Assembly: GCA_029721515.1 (NCBI GenBank)
Contig: CM056563.1
Span: 17,613,954 to 17,677,953, forward strand
Source of the DNA: Synanceia verrucosa
Lineage: Eukaryota > Chordata > Actinopteri > Perciformes > Synanceiidae
Reading direction: 5' to 3'
Length of the DNA: 64,000 nucleotides
Part shown: positions 12,106-25,474 of the stretch, piece by piece
How the letters are laid out: each line of letters opens with the position of its first letter
Position numbering within the stretch: the first letter of the stretch is position 1
The notes under the pieces: generated by a model
Told to the model about the DNA's origin: nothing
The model's input: only the letters and a program-made list of their open reading frames with translations
The model's database searches: none
Made by a program: the position numbers and the translations under genes

Positions 12106-14569
12106 TAACTTACCTCAGTTATCCACCTTCACTTCTCACACACAGTAATGCAGCCACAGATGAATCATACAGTGGACTAAGAGATGCTCCCCAACAACAA
12201 GATCATTATCTTTTAATAGAAACTGTGCTCATCATGGTATGCATGCTTTTTCTCCCTTTCTTGAATATTCACATTTATCTTGTGGAAGAGATAAATTCAT
12301 GTTCAATAATGAAGACAGTCTGTCCACACACAGCCTCTCCTGAGCTTCTTTTCCTGCAGTACTTTGGTCTGTTTGTTGGTTCCATCCTCATGGCGGCTGA
12401 TAAAGGGCAGTCACAGCTGGTTGCACGTTAACAGACCTGCAACGCTCTCCATTGTATTCCATTTGCAGGCTGAGAAGACTAATCAGTGGGCTGTATACTG
12501 TGAATACAGACAAGTTACTGCCAAGCAGCTCTAATTGGATGCTTGAGGAAAAGCTGCTTGTTCTTGTTCGCAGCGTTGGCTGAGACATTTAACGGTCCCT
12601 GGAAAGGTGATGTCATGCTCTGCTAATTAAAGACTTTGTGCTTTCTTTTGTCTTTAACTTCCTCTGAGAGCATTTAATAATCTCTTTTTTCATTTTCATT
12701 CTCTTTTCCAACATATGCTAAATGTCTCATCACGGCTGCATGGTTGAATTCAGTTAAACTCAGGAGTCTTTTAGTCCTGCCTGTCACATCACCAGTCCAG
12801 ATTATTTCCAGGATAATCTGGAGAATTTGAAAGTTGCAAGGGTGTAACAGTGAGAAATTCAAGGATTGGAGTGGACAATTAGACTTTTATCTCTGAAACT
12901 TGGTGTAAACCAAACTCAAATTAAAATACTGAAATCAGGCTTTATATGAAAGCTAACAGCTAAAGTTAAATATCCAGTAAACAGCAAAAGGACAGCAGTT
13001 CAGTTTCTGGAGAAGAAATAAGACTTGACAGACAGCGACCAGCTTCTGAACTGTACAGAATCAGTTTATTTCTCCAGTTGATATTTATCAAAATGACGGA
13101 GATGACACCACATCCGTGACATTTAAAGCTACTGGATGAACACCACACCAACATTTCTTATGTGAAAGAAGAGAATTGACATTTTGCATGACATGACTGT
13201 GAGCATCAATAATTTGAGTAATAATTATAAACCCCTAGAGAACAATAAATATTCATTCTGTTTGTTTGTGAAAATGGGTCACATTATTTTGAAAGTATTC
13301 ACTGGAAGTGTCCAGATACTGGTCTCCACTTTCAAAAACTAAAACCGCTCTTTGTTAATGCAGCCGTTACCTATACTGACATTCCTGCTTTTTGTGTCTG
13401 ATGATAACTCTAATAATAACTTGCTTATCGACACTAATATAGATTTCACTCGTTCTTAATTCGCTGTTGCTTACTGTGACCACTGGAGGGCAGTGAATAC
13501 CTGTGTAGCTGAATACGTTCAGGTCAAAGGTCAAAATTACAATCCATATTCAGAAACTATGACTTTGAGCGAGCTGTCGGGATTTCCAGTCACAACTTCA
13601 CATTTTTAAGACATGAGGTGAATACAGGCATATTCAGGCAGTCAGTCTGAGGATTTTTTTTATATTTAACATCAGTACCAACATGGAGCACTTATTAATA
13701 CCTCCAACTAATAATAATAACGTATTATTCATATTAAAATGTTATTACATAGGTAATCACATGCAGCTGTCTTCATACGGTAGCATAGCAACCACTGAGG
13801 CAGCGTGCATTAGTGCACAGACAGTAACCATGAAACATCACTCAGAAGATCATGAAAGCCATTTAATCGTCGTTAACTCAGACAAACTGGATGTTTCATG
13901 CAGTGCAAAGACCTCAGGGTCACCTTCATTTCTGCAAGGAGATCAAACACCAAACTCAGATGTTAGATGAGGAAAACTTGAAGGAAAGGATACAATCTGT
14001 GGAAAAAAAAAACAAGTTTCTCAGCTCTGTGATCACCCACGCTAAACCACATGCGGTTCGTTGTTTTTAATGGGCACAACTGTATTATCTCTGCTGGGCT
14101 TATCTCCTGTCATACCACTCTGAACAAAGAGGCGGCAGCAGCAGTCGTGAGCGGTAGTCTAGCCCAATTAAAACAAATGACTGTCAGTCATCTTTATTTA
14201 TATACCACATCAGTTTGTCTGAATATAAAGTGAAGCTTCATTATTTTACCAGACAGAAAAACAGCATCGCTTCAGTATATTTCAATAACTCAAAATTAAA
14301 TACAAAATGTGTTTCATTAAGATGCATCACTGTTTGGAGTTTATTTTCAGTGATCTTACAAACTGAACAACATATTTTTAACCCTTGTGTGGTCTCAGCA
14401 TCCTGAATACTCATGCTCATCCATTGCTGATAGCTCGATGATGCTCTTCATACAATTTTATATACACTGTATATTCGCTGTTGTTATATTGAGTTGGACA
14501 TTTCCATACAATTTTGTATGTTAGTGTTAATGTGTTTTCATTGTTGTTATTCTGTACACATGACATCTA

Positions 14570-14800
14570 TTGCACGTCTGTCCATCCTGGAAGAGGGATC
14601 CCTCCTCTGTTGCTCTTCTTGAGGTTTCTTCCGTTTCTTTTTCCCTGTTAAAAGGGTTTTTTTTGGGGAGTTTTTCCTTAGTCAATGTGAGGATCATTTG
14701 TAAAGGACAGAGGGTGTCATATCTTGTACAGATTTTAAAGCCCAATGGGGCAAATTCATAATTTGTGATATTGGGCTATACAAATAAACTTGACTTGACT
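14570..14800 (+). repeat. Common teleost LINE-like 3' tail
   Basis: It contains TTGCTCTTCTTGAGGTTTCT, CCTGTTAAAAGGGTTTT, a GGGGAGTTTTTCCTTA block, and ends ATATTGGGCTATACAAATAA followed by ACTTGACTTGACTT. This arrangement is familiar from many fish introns as a non-LTR retrotransposon 3' end; family assignment is from memory. Confidence 0.6.
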
Positions 14801-14978
14801 TCTATACTGTATATAAGGGTCAAAATGACCTGCCTCCACTGAGCTTCTAAAATAAAGAAGTTTAATTAATGTTAGAGTGAATGTCTGGGTTTCCTTCTTT
14901 ACAAACACTGCATTTAATCTCTGCACCCCATTAACTTTTATTACATCACAGAAACATTTTTTACCACATTAAAGAATA

Positions 14979-15009
14979 AATTATTATTATTATTATTATT
15001 ATTATTATT
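14979..15009. repeat. (ATT)n microsatellite
   Basis: Roughly ten ATT units in an A/T-rich spacer. Confidence 0.9.
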
Positions 15010-16150
15010 GTTGCCAAAGGTCTAAATATTATATGGAGAGATATAAGTTATATAAGAGTTTATTGAAGGAGAAACAATAAACAATTGTGAAATATTTTCA
15101 TAAACTGTACAATTCAACCACAGAATACCAATTTTTTTTCTGCTGTTAAATATAGTGACTGGGTCTTTTTTTTTTTTTACCCTAAAACAACATGAGTTAA
15201 TCTTGAATGAATCTCTTAAATTATGTTTTGGGATGAAAAAGTATCAGTGGAGCTATGAGTGGATATAATTTTTTTCGGCATTGCCGGGGAGTTGTGTTGA
15301 AGATAAACTAGCGGTTTGAAATGAGCAGCAGGGGGTCTTGGTCCTTGTCTTCCTGTCAGCCTTGTGCAAAGTTAAATTCTCGTTAACTTCTCAGGGTGCG
15401 TTGTGGAGAGCAGTCCTGGGCTCAGGTAGATCTCAGGAAATATGTCTGGTTTTTCTTTGTCTTGGCTGGAGCCTTTAACCCTATAATCCACTTTTTGAGC
15501 TGGCTTTATAGCAACATAAACAGACACAGAAAAGTTTTATTAACAAAATAAAGAGTTATTTTCATGTTTCAAATTGTATGTATGAGCTTAAAAGCACACT
15601 CAGTATTATTTTATGAGCTTAATACTTCATGATCCCTCCTGATTTTAGTGTAACTAAAGCCTGTGAATGACTATTTGGTAAATAAAAGAGATATTAAACC
15701 CAAAATACAAAATATGTTCTTGTTTTGTATAACAACAATGCTCATTTCACACAAGCTCAGTGTGTGTCTATGGGATGGTTTACCACTTCAAATCTACTGG
15801 ACTTTAATTAGAAAAAAAAACTTTATTCTGCAGTTATCATTATTATCCTTACACAACTACACATCTACAGCATGAGATCTGTGGGAGGTCTCGAACGATG
15901 AGAAAAATGATTGTGTGCAGAATTTCTGTATCCGGCTCTAATTCTGTACAAACAGCGAAATATGTGACTTGTTGTAAGAAACCAAAAACTACTTTGTCCA
16001 ATAATAAACGTCAGGCTGCTGTCACTTTAAAGAATGACGCAGTTCAACTGGTGCTTCACTCTGTGATGGGAAGTACAGCTCTTTTCAAAGATTCCATTCT
16101 TTTGTCTCGGCTCATTTAGAACAGCCAACAGCCACTCCCTTCACTCAGAG

Positions 16151-16445
16151 CCATCTATCCATCTATCCATTTTCTACCGCTTATCCTCATTGGGTCGTTG
16201 GGGGGCTGGAGCCTATCCCTATCACACTCACATTCACACCTACGGTCAATTTAAATTAGCCAATTAACCAAATCCCCATGCATGTTTTTGGATGGTGGGA
16301 GGAAGCCGGAGTACCCGGAGAGAACCCACGCAGACACGGGGAGAACATGCAAACTCCACACAGAAAGGCCCCGGGCCCGGAATCGAACCCAGTACCTTCT
16401 TGCTGTGAGGCGACAGTGCTAACTACTACACCACCGTGCTGCCCC
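16151..16445 (-). mobile_element. tRNA-derived SINE, copy B (internally deleted)
   Basis: Same family as the copy at 7436 but missing about 60 bp after GGGGGCTGGAGCCTATCCC. The end near 16385-16445 keeps the complement of the B box (ATCGAACCCAGTACC) and of the head (CCACCGTGCTGCCCC). A target duplication is not clear. Confidence 0.75.
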
Positions 16446-17039
16446 ATGAGCCTTCTATTTTAGGCTAATTTAGCAATTAAGAATGGCTGTAAGCAATTAT
16501 TCAGTGCTTTCTTTTATGTATAGTTTTCTGAACAAAACCTTTCCTATTATTTAACGTTTTAATCAAACTTTTCAATGAATAACTGAACACAGAACCCAGC
16601 AAACAAATCAAATAAATAAAGGTCAAAGTCTTAACATGATGACATTTTCAACAAAAGTCTTTAGAGCAAGTTTGTTGTTGACCCCTGAGGGATGTTTTCA
16701 TTTTACAAATTCTGTACTCACCAGTCTCGTCGAAATGCAGCTAAACTCTTTTCATCTAGATACTTTTATAAAGTCCCACTCCTGCCTGTATGCCTTCTCA
16801 GCTGCTGAAGAGTCGGCTCCTCTCGTTCGCCACAAAGAATCGGTTGTTAAATCCGACTCGTTCCGAACGTCACATCATCGCTCTGTTGTGTGAGCCGCAG
16901 CGGAGCGGCAGTAGTCAATCCCATCCTGCGGGAGCAGCGGAGCTCCTCTCTCTGCGGCTCGTCCCGGGGACGTCGGCGCTTCAGCGGCCCTTCGACCGGC
17001 CTTCACCCGGCCTTCGCTGGGCCTTCACCGCCCTCAGCC

Positions 17040-20000
17040 ATGGAGTTTTTACTGGGGAACCCGTTCAGCACACCGGTGGGACAGCGCATCGGTGAGCCGA
17101 TTCACATCCGCCACAAATCGTTACGCCGTAATAACCAAAATGCTTCAGCCGGACTCCTTTACGTCATTACCCCCACCACCACGCGTGTCTGTCTCGCGCT
17201 ACTATTATTTTTTAACGGCTCTCATGCGCGAACAAATGCATTAAAAACAGCAATACATTCAAGCACCGAATACAAGGCGAATTTATTAATTTTGTCAGGG
17301 GAGTAACGGGTTACTGTTTGATTGACGTTACCGCCAACCAATGATTTGACAGGGGCGGGACTTAGAGGCCGTGAGGCTCCAATTTGATTGGTTGTTATTG
17401 TGTCTGTTTTAACCTGCCAATAGCAGTAAATAAAGAAGAGGGCCACATCCTCTTGACCCAAATTAGATGATCAACTGTAGCTTTGTGACATGTGTTCAAT
17501 AAGTGATGGACACTGAGAGCTAGTCATTGAAATGAATTGATAAAGCAGATTTAAATAGATACAGCAGAGCTGCAATGATTTATCAATTAGTTGCCAATTA
17601 CTCGATAAAAATAACCAACAAATGAAACAATGATGAAAATGATCATCAGTTACAGCTGTAAGGTGCGGTATTGTTCATAAGGCTTTACAATCTGTACAAA
17701 AATATTAAATACACATTGAAACTTATCTATATAGACCAGAGTACACAGTGTAAAATAGAATAGAATAGTTTTTTTTATTCATCCCCCTTAGGGGAAATTC
17801 ACTTTGTAGCACCTGCAAAGAGTTATGGTTGTTATTCTAAGAAGACACTAAGCATTAATTAAGTCATCTTATTCATTATTATAAAGGCAACCCATGTAAT
17901 GTGATTACCACCGCTGCCCTGAATTAACAATTGCTGATTACCAAAATAGTTTTGAAAACAATATCAAAGCACATTATTATTTTTAATTGAGATGACTAGT
18001 TACAGTTATTTATTATCATTTCTGAACAGACAAATGTGTTTTTGTGATTTTTTGTTATTCTGGATTAATTTCTGATTTCTCTGTGAATTCCAGTGTTCTG
18101 GCTCAAATTTGGGTCTAAAAATGTGAATTCAGTTTAAATTCTTCACTTCTGTTCAAAATGGTGAAGTGTAGTGAACTCAGTGAGAAAGAAAGAGTGTGAA
18201 TTAAAGCTCTGAAATGATGCTGGAGGCTCTTTGAGATAAACAGGGCAGTTGCTCCGATAAATTCGATAAACACTGTATTCCTGAGCAAATTACATTCCTC
18301 ACCGTCTGCAGTTTGATATTAGTCCACATTCACCTGTTTTCTTTGCAGAGAGTGCGACTGGATCCAGCCTGCCGTCTGAAGACTGGGCCCTAAACATGGA
18401 GATCTGCGACATGATCAACAGCTCTGAGGAAGGGTGTGTGTGTTTGTGTTATCTGTCAGCATCAGGAACAAATGAGTCCTCTGGAGGTTAAAAACCTCTG
18501 AGAGTTGAAAACTGTTCTGTTACAGACCCAGAGATGCAGTCAGAGCCTTGAAGAAAAGGATTGTCGGGAACAAGAACTTCAAGGAGGTCGTGCTGGCGCT
18601 CACTGTGAGTGCTGACTCTGGTGTTTGTGTCCTCATCTCTTGCTTTGAGTTGTAAAACATGACATATAGTCTCTTTCTCAGGTCCTGGAGACGTGTGTGA
18701 AGAACTGCGGCTACAGGTTTCACATCCTCGTGACGACGCGGGATTTCGTGGAGGGGGTTCTGGTTCGGTCGATCATCCCGAGAAACAACCCTCCGCTGAT
18801 CCTGCATGACAGAGTGCTCAGCATCATACAAGTAGAAAACATTATATGTTTGGCAACACAGAGTTATCATGGGAGGGTGAAATCAGGTCATGATCTAATC
18901 AGTCTTGGTGTGGTTGCGTCGCTCTGTTGTTTGATCGTGGTTTGTGGTTTTCTCTCGTCGAGGCGTGGGCTGATGCATTCCGCAGCTCACCCGACCTGAC
19001 GGGCGTGGTATCCGTGTACGAAGACCTGCGGAGGAAAGGACTCGAGTTCCCCATGACTGAGCTGGACGGTTACTCGCCCGTCCAAGCCCCCAAAAAGGTA
19101 GCAGCACGGCTGCTGCACTCACTGCTGATATTCAGGCGCCACCTCTCTGTCTTCGGTCATTTCTCTTTCGGGTCATTTCTGTGCATTTTGCTTGGCAGAC
19201 TTTGCCTGCGAACGGGCCTGTTGTCACCACTCTGCCTGCTGTGCTCCTCTCTTCCAAACCTCCGCTCATCCCACCCCAGACTTCTGAACTAAAACTGGCT
19301 CTAGAGGGAAACACTGCCTTCACTCCCAGCCAGGTGATGGCCCTGCTGCATTAGGGATGAACGTTTTAGTATTTACATTGCACTGGTCTTTTTTCATGCT
19401 GGCTTCTTTCTCAACTCAAGTCAAATACTTTATTTTCATTTCTACATACAAGTACACAGGTATGAAATGTTGCTCACAGACTCAACAGAACAAAAAACAA
19501 TATAAAAAGAGCTACTAAGCAGAACTGCTAAACAGGACTGCAAGGAGGCTAGACAGACAGAGCTGAAGAAACAACCAAACTAAACTAAACTGAGCTACTG
19601 AGGTGTGTCAAGTAAAGTGCAATCTTGTGTAAATAATAATGAAATGTTCATAGAACAGATGAGGCAGAGCAGGAGGTAGAAGTACAAAGAACCAATGCAA
19701 AACAATGTGGTTGTCACATTTTAATTCTGGATGTTATTTAAGTAATAACTAGTGTAATTTACAACTAAGAATATACATACTGAGAATAATCTAGAAGAAT
19801 TTGGTGTCTGTGTCTCGATTTATTTTTGCTCAAAAAGTAACTTAAAAAAATCTATATTTTTTTGTTACTGTGGCTGTTTATTAAGGGAATATTACTGATT
19901 TTTTTTCCCCCAGATTAAAAAGCTGAAGGCAGAGCTGGGAGTGGTGCGAAGCAACCTGACTATGATGTCAGACATGATGAGTCAGCTGGATCCTGTTACA

Positions 20001-23000
20001 GTAAAGCAAGCAGACATGGAGCTGCTGGAGGTAAAAACAAACAAATAAACAAAGCAGGTTTTTATGCCGTGAACTATTCTCTGTCATAAACTCATGTCCT
20101 TGCAGTTGTGTTGAGTAGCAGTGCGTTACCCTAAACTGATCTTGTACTTTATACTTTATTTTGTGTTGCATCTGGCCCCTCAAACCCTGCCCATGCATTC
20201 TTTGTCTGGTTGTGTCATTAGCAGCTGTACACTGTATGTAAGGAAATGCAGGACAGGATTGTAAAGGTGGTCCCCAGACTCAGCGAGGAGAAGCTGATCG
20301 AGGAGTTGCTGGAAGCTAACGATGAGATGAACACCGCCTTTACTCGCTATCAGAGGTCCACTTCAATATTATTTATGGGCCCGTTTAAACATACACGGGT
20401 ATTTGTAAAAACGAAGACTTTTCCCTTCGTTTGTGCCTTTCATTTACACACAAATGACGATTTCTCCTCTGAATACGATTCTTTCTAAAAACTCCGGCAA
20501 AAGATTTAGGAAAACTCTGGTTTCACGTTTGAATGTAAACGGAGAAAAACAGTTTTAGGAAATCTATGCCTTAAAAGTGTGAACTTTTTGAGTTGTATGG
20601 CCGTCAGAGTAGTCTATGAGCAGTCATGCATTCCTGGTATCAGTAGCATTTCTGTTGGTGCAAGCACTTTTTAAGCTCCTCTATTACTGTATGTACAGGA
20701 GCAGAGACATATTAGGGCTCGGAGGAACAGGAAGTCGCTCGTGTTAGTCGTTGTCGATGACGCTTCTGATTGGCCTGCATGGTTTTCTCCTTCTTCCTAC
20801 ACTGTCGCTCATTGGCTTGCCGTAGTTATGATGGTCTCGCTGATCTCGACAGCGTATTTATGCGGGTTAATGTAAACTATGATGTGTGCACGATGTTATT
20901 TTGGAAAACGGAGGGAAGGAAATATTCGTTTATAAAATACCCTAAAAAAATGTGTAAACGTAGCCTCAGTCTGCTTCATTTAGAAAATGGGTTAATGTCA
21001 CCATTTGAAGGCATCATTTTCTCTTTACAGGTTTGAAAGACGGATACCAAATGGTCAACATACAGCAGAGAAGGTAAAAGAACATGGCAATCATATGGGA
21101 ATCGGTATTGTCTACTTGTTTGGATTTGGATGTTTTTGCTGTATTACAAGTAAAGGATTTATATTCAGTTGCATGATGGACTTTCACTTTTTGTTCCTCA
21201 GAGTCACACATACGTCAACCTAACAGACCTCGATTTAACACCTCGGTCCGTCAGCCAATCGGAAGTCGCATCGGTTACCAAGGACAGCTCACGCAGCCTG
21301 TCAAAAGCTGACAGTTTGTCCAGTCAGATGGCTGCACTGAGTAAGTGCTCCAGTCTGCATATTACGTAGCCACATTTTGCACAAGTTCATGGTTCATTAT
21401 GTTCACTTCTTGTTGTTCCTCTTGCAGGTACAAGTGAATCAGACACGTTATCAGAGAAAATAAATGTCTCAACTCAACAAAGACCAAGGTACAGAAAGAC
21501 TCAGTAAACACAAGTTGGTATTTTTTGTACAAACAGTGATTCTCACTGCAAGTAGGTCACATGAAAAGTAGTAAACAGTGAACTCTTTGCTAAAAAACAA
21601 TTAATAAAGCTGTGACAGTTGATGGATAATAGTTTAAATAGGCTTTATGCCCAGCTCCACTACTTCCCCTCACTTCAGCCAGCTCCTTTATTTCCTGTCT
21701 TACAATATTGGACAAACTGATTAATCCAGGTGTGTCTGATTATTGTTGCTGTGACTACTGAGGTCAGGCACACTTGAAACAATTTTTGGATTTGATGTCA
21801 TTACTCCAAAAAACTCTTGGATAAAATTTGTGTGTAGGTACTTTGTATCTACTTGTTTACTCGCTGCTTGATCACAGTTTTGATTAAAGCACTTAACTCA
21901 CTGAATGCCAGACCTTTTTTAAAACAGAAAGTGCCTTGTGTCAGCATTTTTTGCCCATTTTCAGTCATACTTCAAGACCCACAGAATATTTTGTACCATG
22001 TCTCTGTAAACACAGAGTAGCTCAAATGAAAGAAGAGACTCTCTATTTAATCGTGAAATTTTGTTCTTGTTTTGTCTGGAGGAGAGTAGAGACCACTTTC
22101 ACCAAAATCACCACTTTTTGTCCAGAATCCATCTGTAAATGTGATTCTTTCCACTTCTTGCTTTGATCTTTGTGGCGCATAGTAACTCTTTATGTCCCTA
22201 CTACAAATCACAGAAGCCCTGAAATTACTCACGGGCTGCAGGAGACAGCGATCAGCGACCCGCTGCAAAAAAAACAAAACACTTTGACGCGAAACTCGTC
22301 AATGGCACTCAAACAGTAAAAGTGAAATGCAGGCTTTTTTATGTTAGTCTGTGGAGGTACAGCAGATACAAATGGTCAGACTAAAGTAAGGCTGTGTGAA
22401 TAATCTGTTGTTTTCGCTGTGTTACAAATAACAGTCTTACAGAGCAAAATCTCAGGAATGGCATTTGCAAAGGTGTTGAACTTCATTTTGGAGTTTAATT
22501 GTGACTGAATCCCTCTAATTCCTTTTATAGACTTGTGCCAGCTATTAACACTGTGTGGACTTAAGTTCTCAGCTTACATGGCAGTTTACCAGCATGCAAA
22601 CGGTTGTGTTTCAGCGAGGCGACAGTGGACGGCCTGGCTCAGGCTCAGGACAACAGACTACACGACGCTGTAGCGGTAAGCAAAGGTTTTACACAGCAGT
22701 AGAGGCTTAGTCTCGAGATTTTACCGTCTGACATGGTCACATTTTTCTGTGACTAGAAGTAGAAGCCCAGAAAAATTCAGAGTGGAAATTTTCAGGAACT
22801 TTTCCATCTGTAGCAATGAATATCCAACTGCAGTCTTCATACTTAACAGCAGCGTAAAACTCTGAGGTTTTATATGCGACAGAGTAACAAGCTCACTGTA
22901 TAGATATCCACAGTATAGCTGCATTATTTACAGGGGGGAGGAGAGAGAGGAGGGGGGATAATATTTTCTGTTATGACTTTCAGTGAAAAAAACAGTACAG

Positions 23001-24360
23001 AATTCATTTGGTTTTAGTAAATGTGGGTGTTGGTTTGTCTCAGTAACGTCTCTCCTCCTGATTAAACTCTTTGTCTGTACATGAAGGACGGCAGCCCAGC
23101 CTCCACCTGCAGCTCCTCACCAAAGTTAGATTGGATGATTAAAAGGGGAATGGTGGGTCTGTGTCTGAAAAGTGTTTTTTTTTTTTTCTTTTAAAAACGT
23201 TGATTTGCCTTTCCCTCCATCTCTTGGTCCTGTTGTTAGCTTGGGTTGCTTTTGTTTGGATCATTTTTCAAGATGGTGGTTTGCACGTTTTATGTTTGTG
23301 ATGAAGACAATATGATTTATTATAAGAGAAAGCATGACCATGTTTGGGTGGCGCTCTCATGATGTGCTGCATCGTTGTCATACCTGGCATGCTTTTGTTG
23401 TATTTATTTTTTGGTAGTTTGGTAGGTTTATTACATCTTCATAAAGTTTAACCAGTGGCTCATATTTTCTCTCTCAGATTCCCATCAACCAGGCCACTGT
23501 CATGGATGATATTGAGAAATGGCTAGAGTTGGATGATGAGGTAAATGACTGAATTCCTACATTTACCCAAAAGAAATCAATAAGTATGATTACACAGCTA
23601 TAACTGTGTTATTTGGTTTTACAGCATATGTCTCCAGCTCGTCTCTTGAGTCGCTGAATGATCATTCTGTTTAATTTCCAAATAAACTGGATTAAATGTC
23701 CCTATAGGTTGATCCAAAGTCTTTCCTCACAATGTTGTTGTGTGTGCATGTACACTGTATATAAGCAGAAACATGTCTTTTTCTATTTGTCACACAGTAT
23801 GATGACTTTGAAGACGGTGTGACCAGTGAAGGTGAGGATCCTCACACTTTACACCCTTTTTAAAATAAATATTGTGCACGTGTTTTCCCTCTGTTATACT
23901 CTTATTTCTACTCATCAGTGTCATATCTGCTGTTAAATATGTGTAAATTAGATGGTACATATTACAAAAACACAACACAGCTCTGCTCTTTTTCAGTATC
24001 TTTAAAAAAAAACTACTGCCATGTTTTAGGTTTTTAGGTATCAGAACAGAATTAAGGAACTTGTTCAGGGTAAATTAAGGTTTCATTTTCAACACAACCT
24101 CTACTACAATAATTACTCTAAATTTGTGATTCCACCCTTGTACTTCTACAGTTGCCAGTGTAGATACACACACACTGTTATTCCATTTTTTTTAATTCAT
24201 TATTGCATTCAGTAAATGTACATCAGATAATCATGAAGTGTCATCCTGCTTCTCTCCCTCTGCAGAGTTTGATAGGTTTTTGGCAGGAAGAGCAAAAGCA
24301 GCTGAGCGTCTTCCATCGGTGAGAGCTTCCTCACAGGACACCAACCACTCCGAGTCTTAA
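17040..24360 (+). CDS. tom1: TOM1, endosomal VHS-GAT sorting adaptor
   Basis: Sixteen coding exons: 17040-17091, 18349-18433, 18526-18604, 18682-18831, 18963-19097, 19199-19333, 19914-20030, 20222-20355, 21031-21073, 21202-21340, 21428-21488, 22615-22675, 23087-23152, 23478-23540, 23798-23831 and 24266-24360. They sum to 1,449 nt (482 residues; human TOM1 has 492). The start MEFLLGNPFSTPVGQRI and the N-terminal VHS domain (WALNMEICDMIN, KNCGYRFHILV, WADAFRSSPDLTGVV) are near-identical to TOM1. The GAT domain follows (IKKLKAELGVVR to EANDEMNTAFTRYQRFERR); in the family it binds Tollip and ubiquitin. The motif DIEKWLELDD near the C-terminus matches the IEQWL region that binds myosin VI. The central linker is diverged: the human clathrin-box-like LIDMG is replaced by LTDLD. 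The protein acts on endosomes and autophagosomes. ATTAAA at 24940-24945 is a possible poly(A) signal. Confidence 0.93.
17561..17660. repeat. Decayed inverted-repeat element remnant in tom1 intron 1
   Basis: AGAGCTGCAATGATTTATCA and CAATTACTCGATAAAAATAA resemble the well-known fish repeat that opens AGAGCTGCAACTAACGATTA. Only part is present, and the type is recalled rather than shown. Confidence 0.4.
17961..18217. repeat. Unclassified repeat, copy 2 (tom1 intron 1)
   Basis: Closely similar to 8315-8574 in bmerb1 over its whole length and in the same orientation. It ends about 130 bases before tom1 exon 2. No known repeat hallmark is visible. Confidence 0.7.
19418..19700. repeat. LINE-like tail in tom1 intron 6
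   Basis: It starts TCAAGTCAAATACTTTATTT and holds AAAGTGCAATCTTGTGTAAA, as in the reverse-oriented 3' ends of fish non-LTR elements. No coding potential remains. The limits are approximate. Confidence 0.4.
20376..20985. mobile_element. Probable MITE filling tom1 intron 8
   Basis: The left side reads GGGCCCGTTTAAACATACAC followed by GGGTATTT. The reverse complement of the right side reads GAGGCTACGTTTACACATTT followed by AGGGTATTTT. These look like diverged terminal inverted repeats about 600 bp apart with no coding sequence between. Class and exact ends are uncertain. Confidence 0.4.
21893..22320. mobile_element. Non-autonomous inverted-repeat element in tom1 intron 11
   Basis: Begins TTAACTCACTGAATGCCA; the right end, reverse-complemented, reads TTTACTGTTTGAGTGCCA. 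TTAA at the boundary with short similar ends suggests a piggyBac-type element, which is an inference. The interior (CAGAAAGTGCC, AAATGAAAGAAGAGA, CACTTTCACCAAAATCACCA) recurs at 30153-31000 in gcat intron 6. Confidence 0.55.
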
Positions 24361-25474
24361 GCTATGCTTGAAACCTGCCACACTAACAAGCACTCATGAA
24401 GCTCTTAGGCCATCGGCTCACAAATGGAGATTTCCTTTACATGAACGGTTGAATGGCACATTTGATTTGGGAATAACAACCCATATCTGGCGGAGAACGT
24501 CGTAGCTGTGTATACTGCTCTTTACTGGGTAGCAAACATGTTTTAATAACTGGTGAAAATAATGAAATTTGAGGTTTTTACTTGACTTGTTTTGGGGGTT
24601 TGTCCATGTGTGGAATGCAAACATTTGCACATTTTATATGGTTACATTCCTGCTTGAAAGAAAAAGAGAGGGTATTGTTACAACTTTTGCAACATAGATT
24701 ATCTATCATATTGCTGTTAAATAGGCTACATATATTGTCAAACAGAAGGTCCCCAGTCTGAGTAGCAAAACACTGATAACATGTATGTAACAGAAGCTTG
24801 GCTATTGCATAATGAAATTGTTTGATGCTTCGCATCATTATGGAATTATTGACAATGGATGTTTTTTACATCCAACATTCCCTTGTGAAGATGTTTTACT
24901 TGAAGTTTAACAAGAAGTCATGACAGACTGCTGTCATATATTAAACTCAAACTATTAATTACAACTCTGGCTGTTCTCATTTCAACACCAAAGTGCAGTT
25001 TCTAAAAGGTTTCTTACTGTGTAAATGTGCAGGTTTTGGGCCTGAAAATCTTGTTAAATGCCTGTCTGTTGTTAATTAGGTTTGAGTTGTGGCTTTGGTC
25101 GTAAACAAGTCACACCCACTAGATGCTTACTACTGAAAACATGTAGCTGTACAGGTTTTTCTTAATTGACATACCAGAGATGAGCACTGTCCTATTTTGT
25201 ACATACTTTCACATATATTTAATACACTGGGATACAAGCATTGGTTACTTTCACTTTAACATGAAATTACAATACTATATATTCCAGCTATCATTCTGTT
25301 GTGGAAAATGCAAACAAGCATAGATAGCCTATCAGGGTCACATTGAGTAGGCAGGGTCAATGTGTGTATTTATGGAGTGGGTGGTAGGGTAACAATGACA
25401 TCCAAACACAAGAAGTGTGTTTCTGCTAGCTAGGATTCAATCCCAGCATTAGGCTAGAAGGAAAACAAACAACG
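24361..25474. other. tom1 3'UTR and tom1-gcat spacer
   Basis: No coding exon seen. The first ~590 bases up to the ATTAAA at 24940 are probably tom1 3'UTR. The rest is A/T-rich single-copy-looking sequence up to the gcat promoter region. Confidence 0.5.

Larger units (their letters stand above)
12108..16150. other. Gene-poor stretch upstream of tom1
   Basis: No exon with splice sites and homology was found on either strand. Recognisable content is a LINE-like tail (14570-14800), a TTAACCCTTGTGTGGTC-type element end near 14379, an (ATT)n run (14979-15009) and poly-T tracts around 15130-15175. The block at 15270-15480 is more GC-rich, but I could not assign it. Confidence 0.45.

Noticed and set aside
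16790..17306. Overlapping open frames around the tom1 start
   Set aside because: GC-rich promoter and 5'UTR sequence; only the frame starting at 17040 matches TOM1 and splices correctly.
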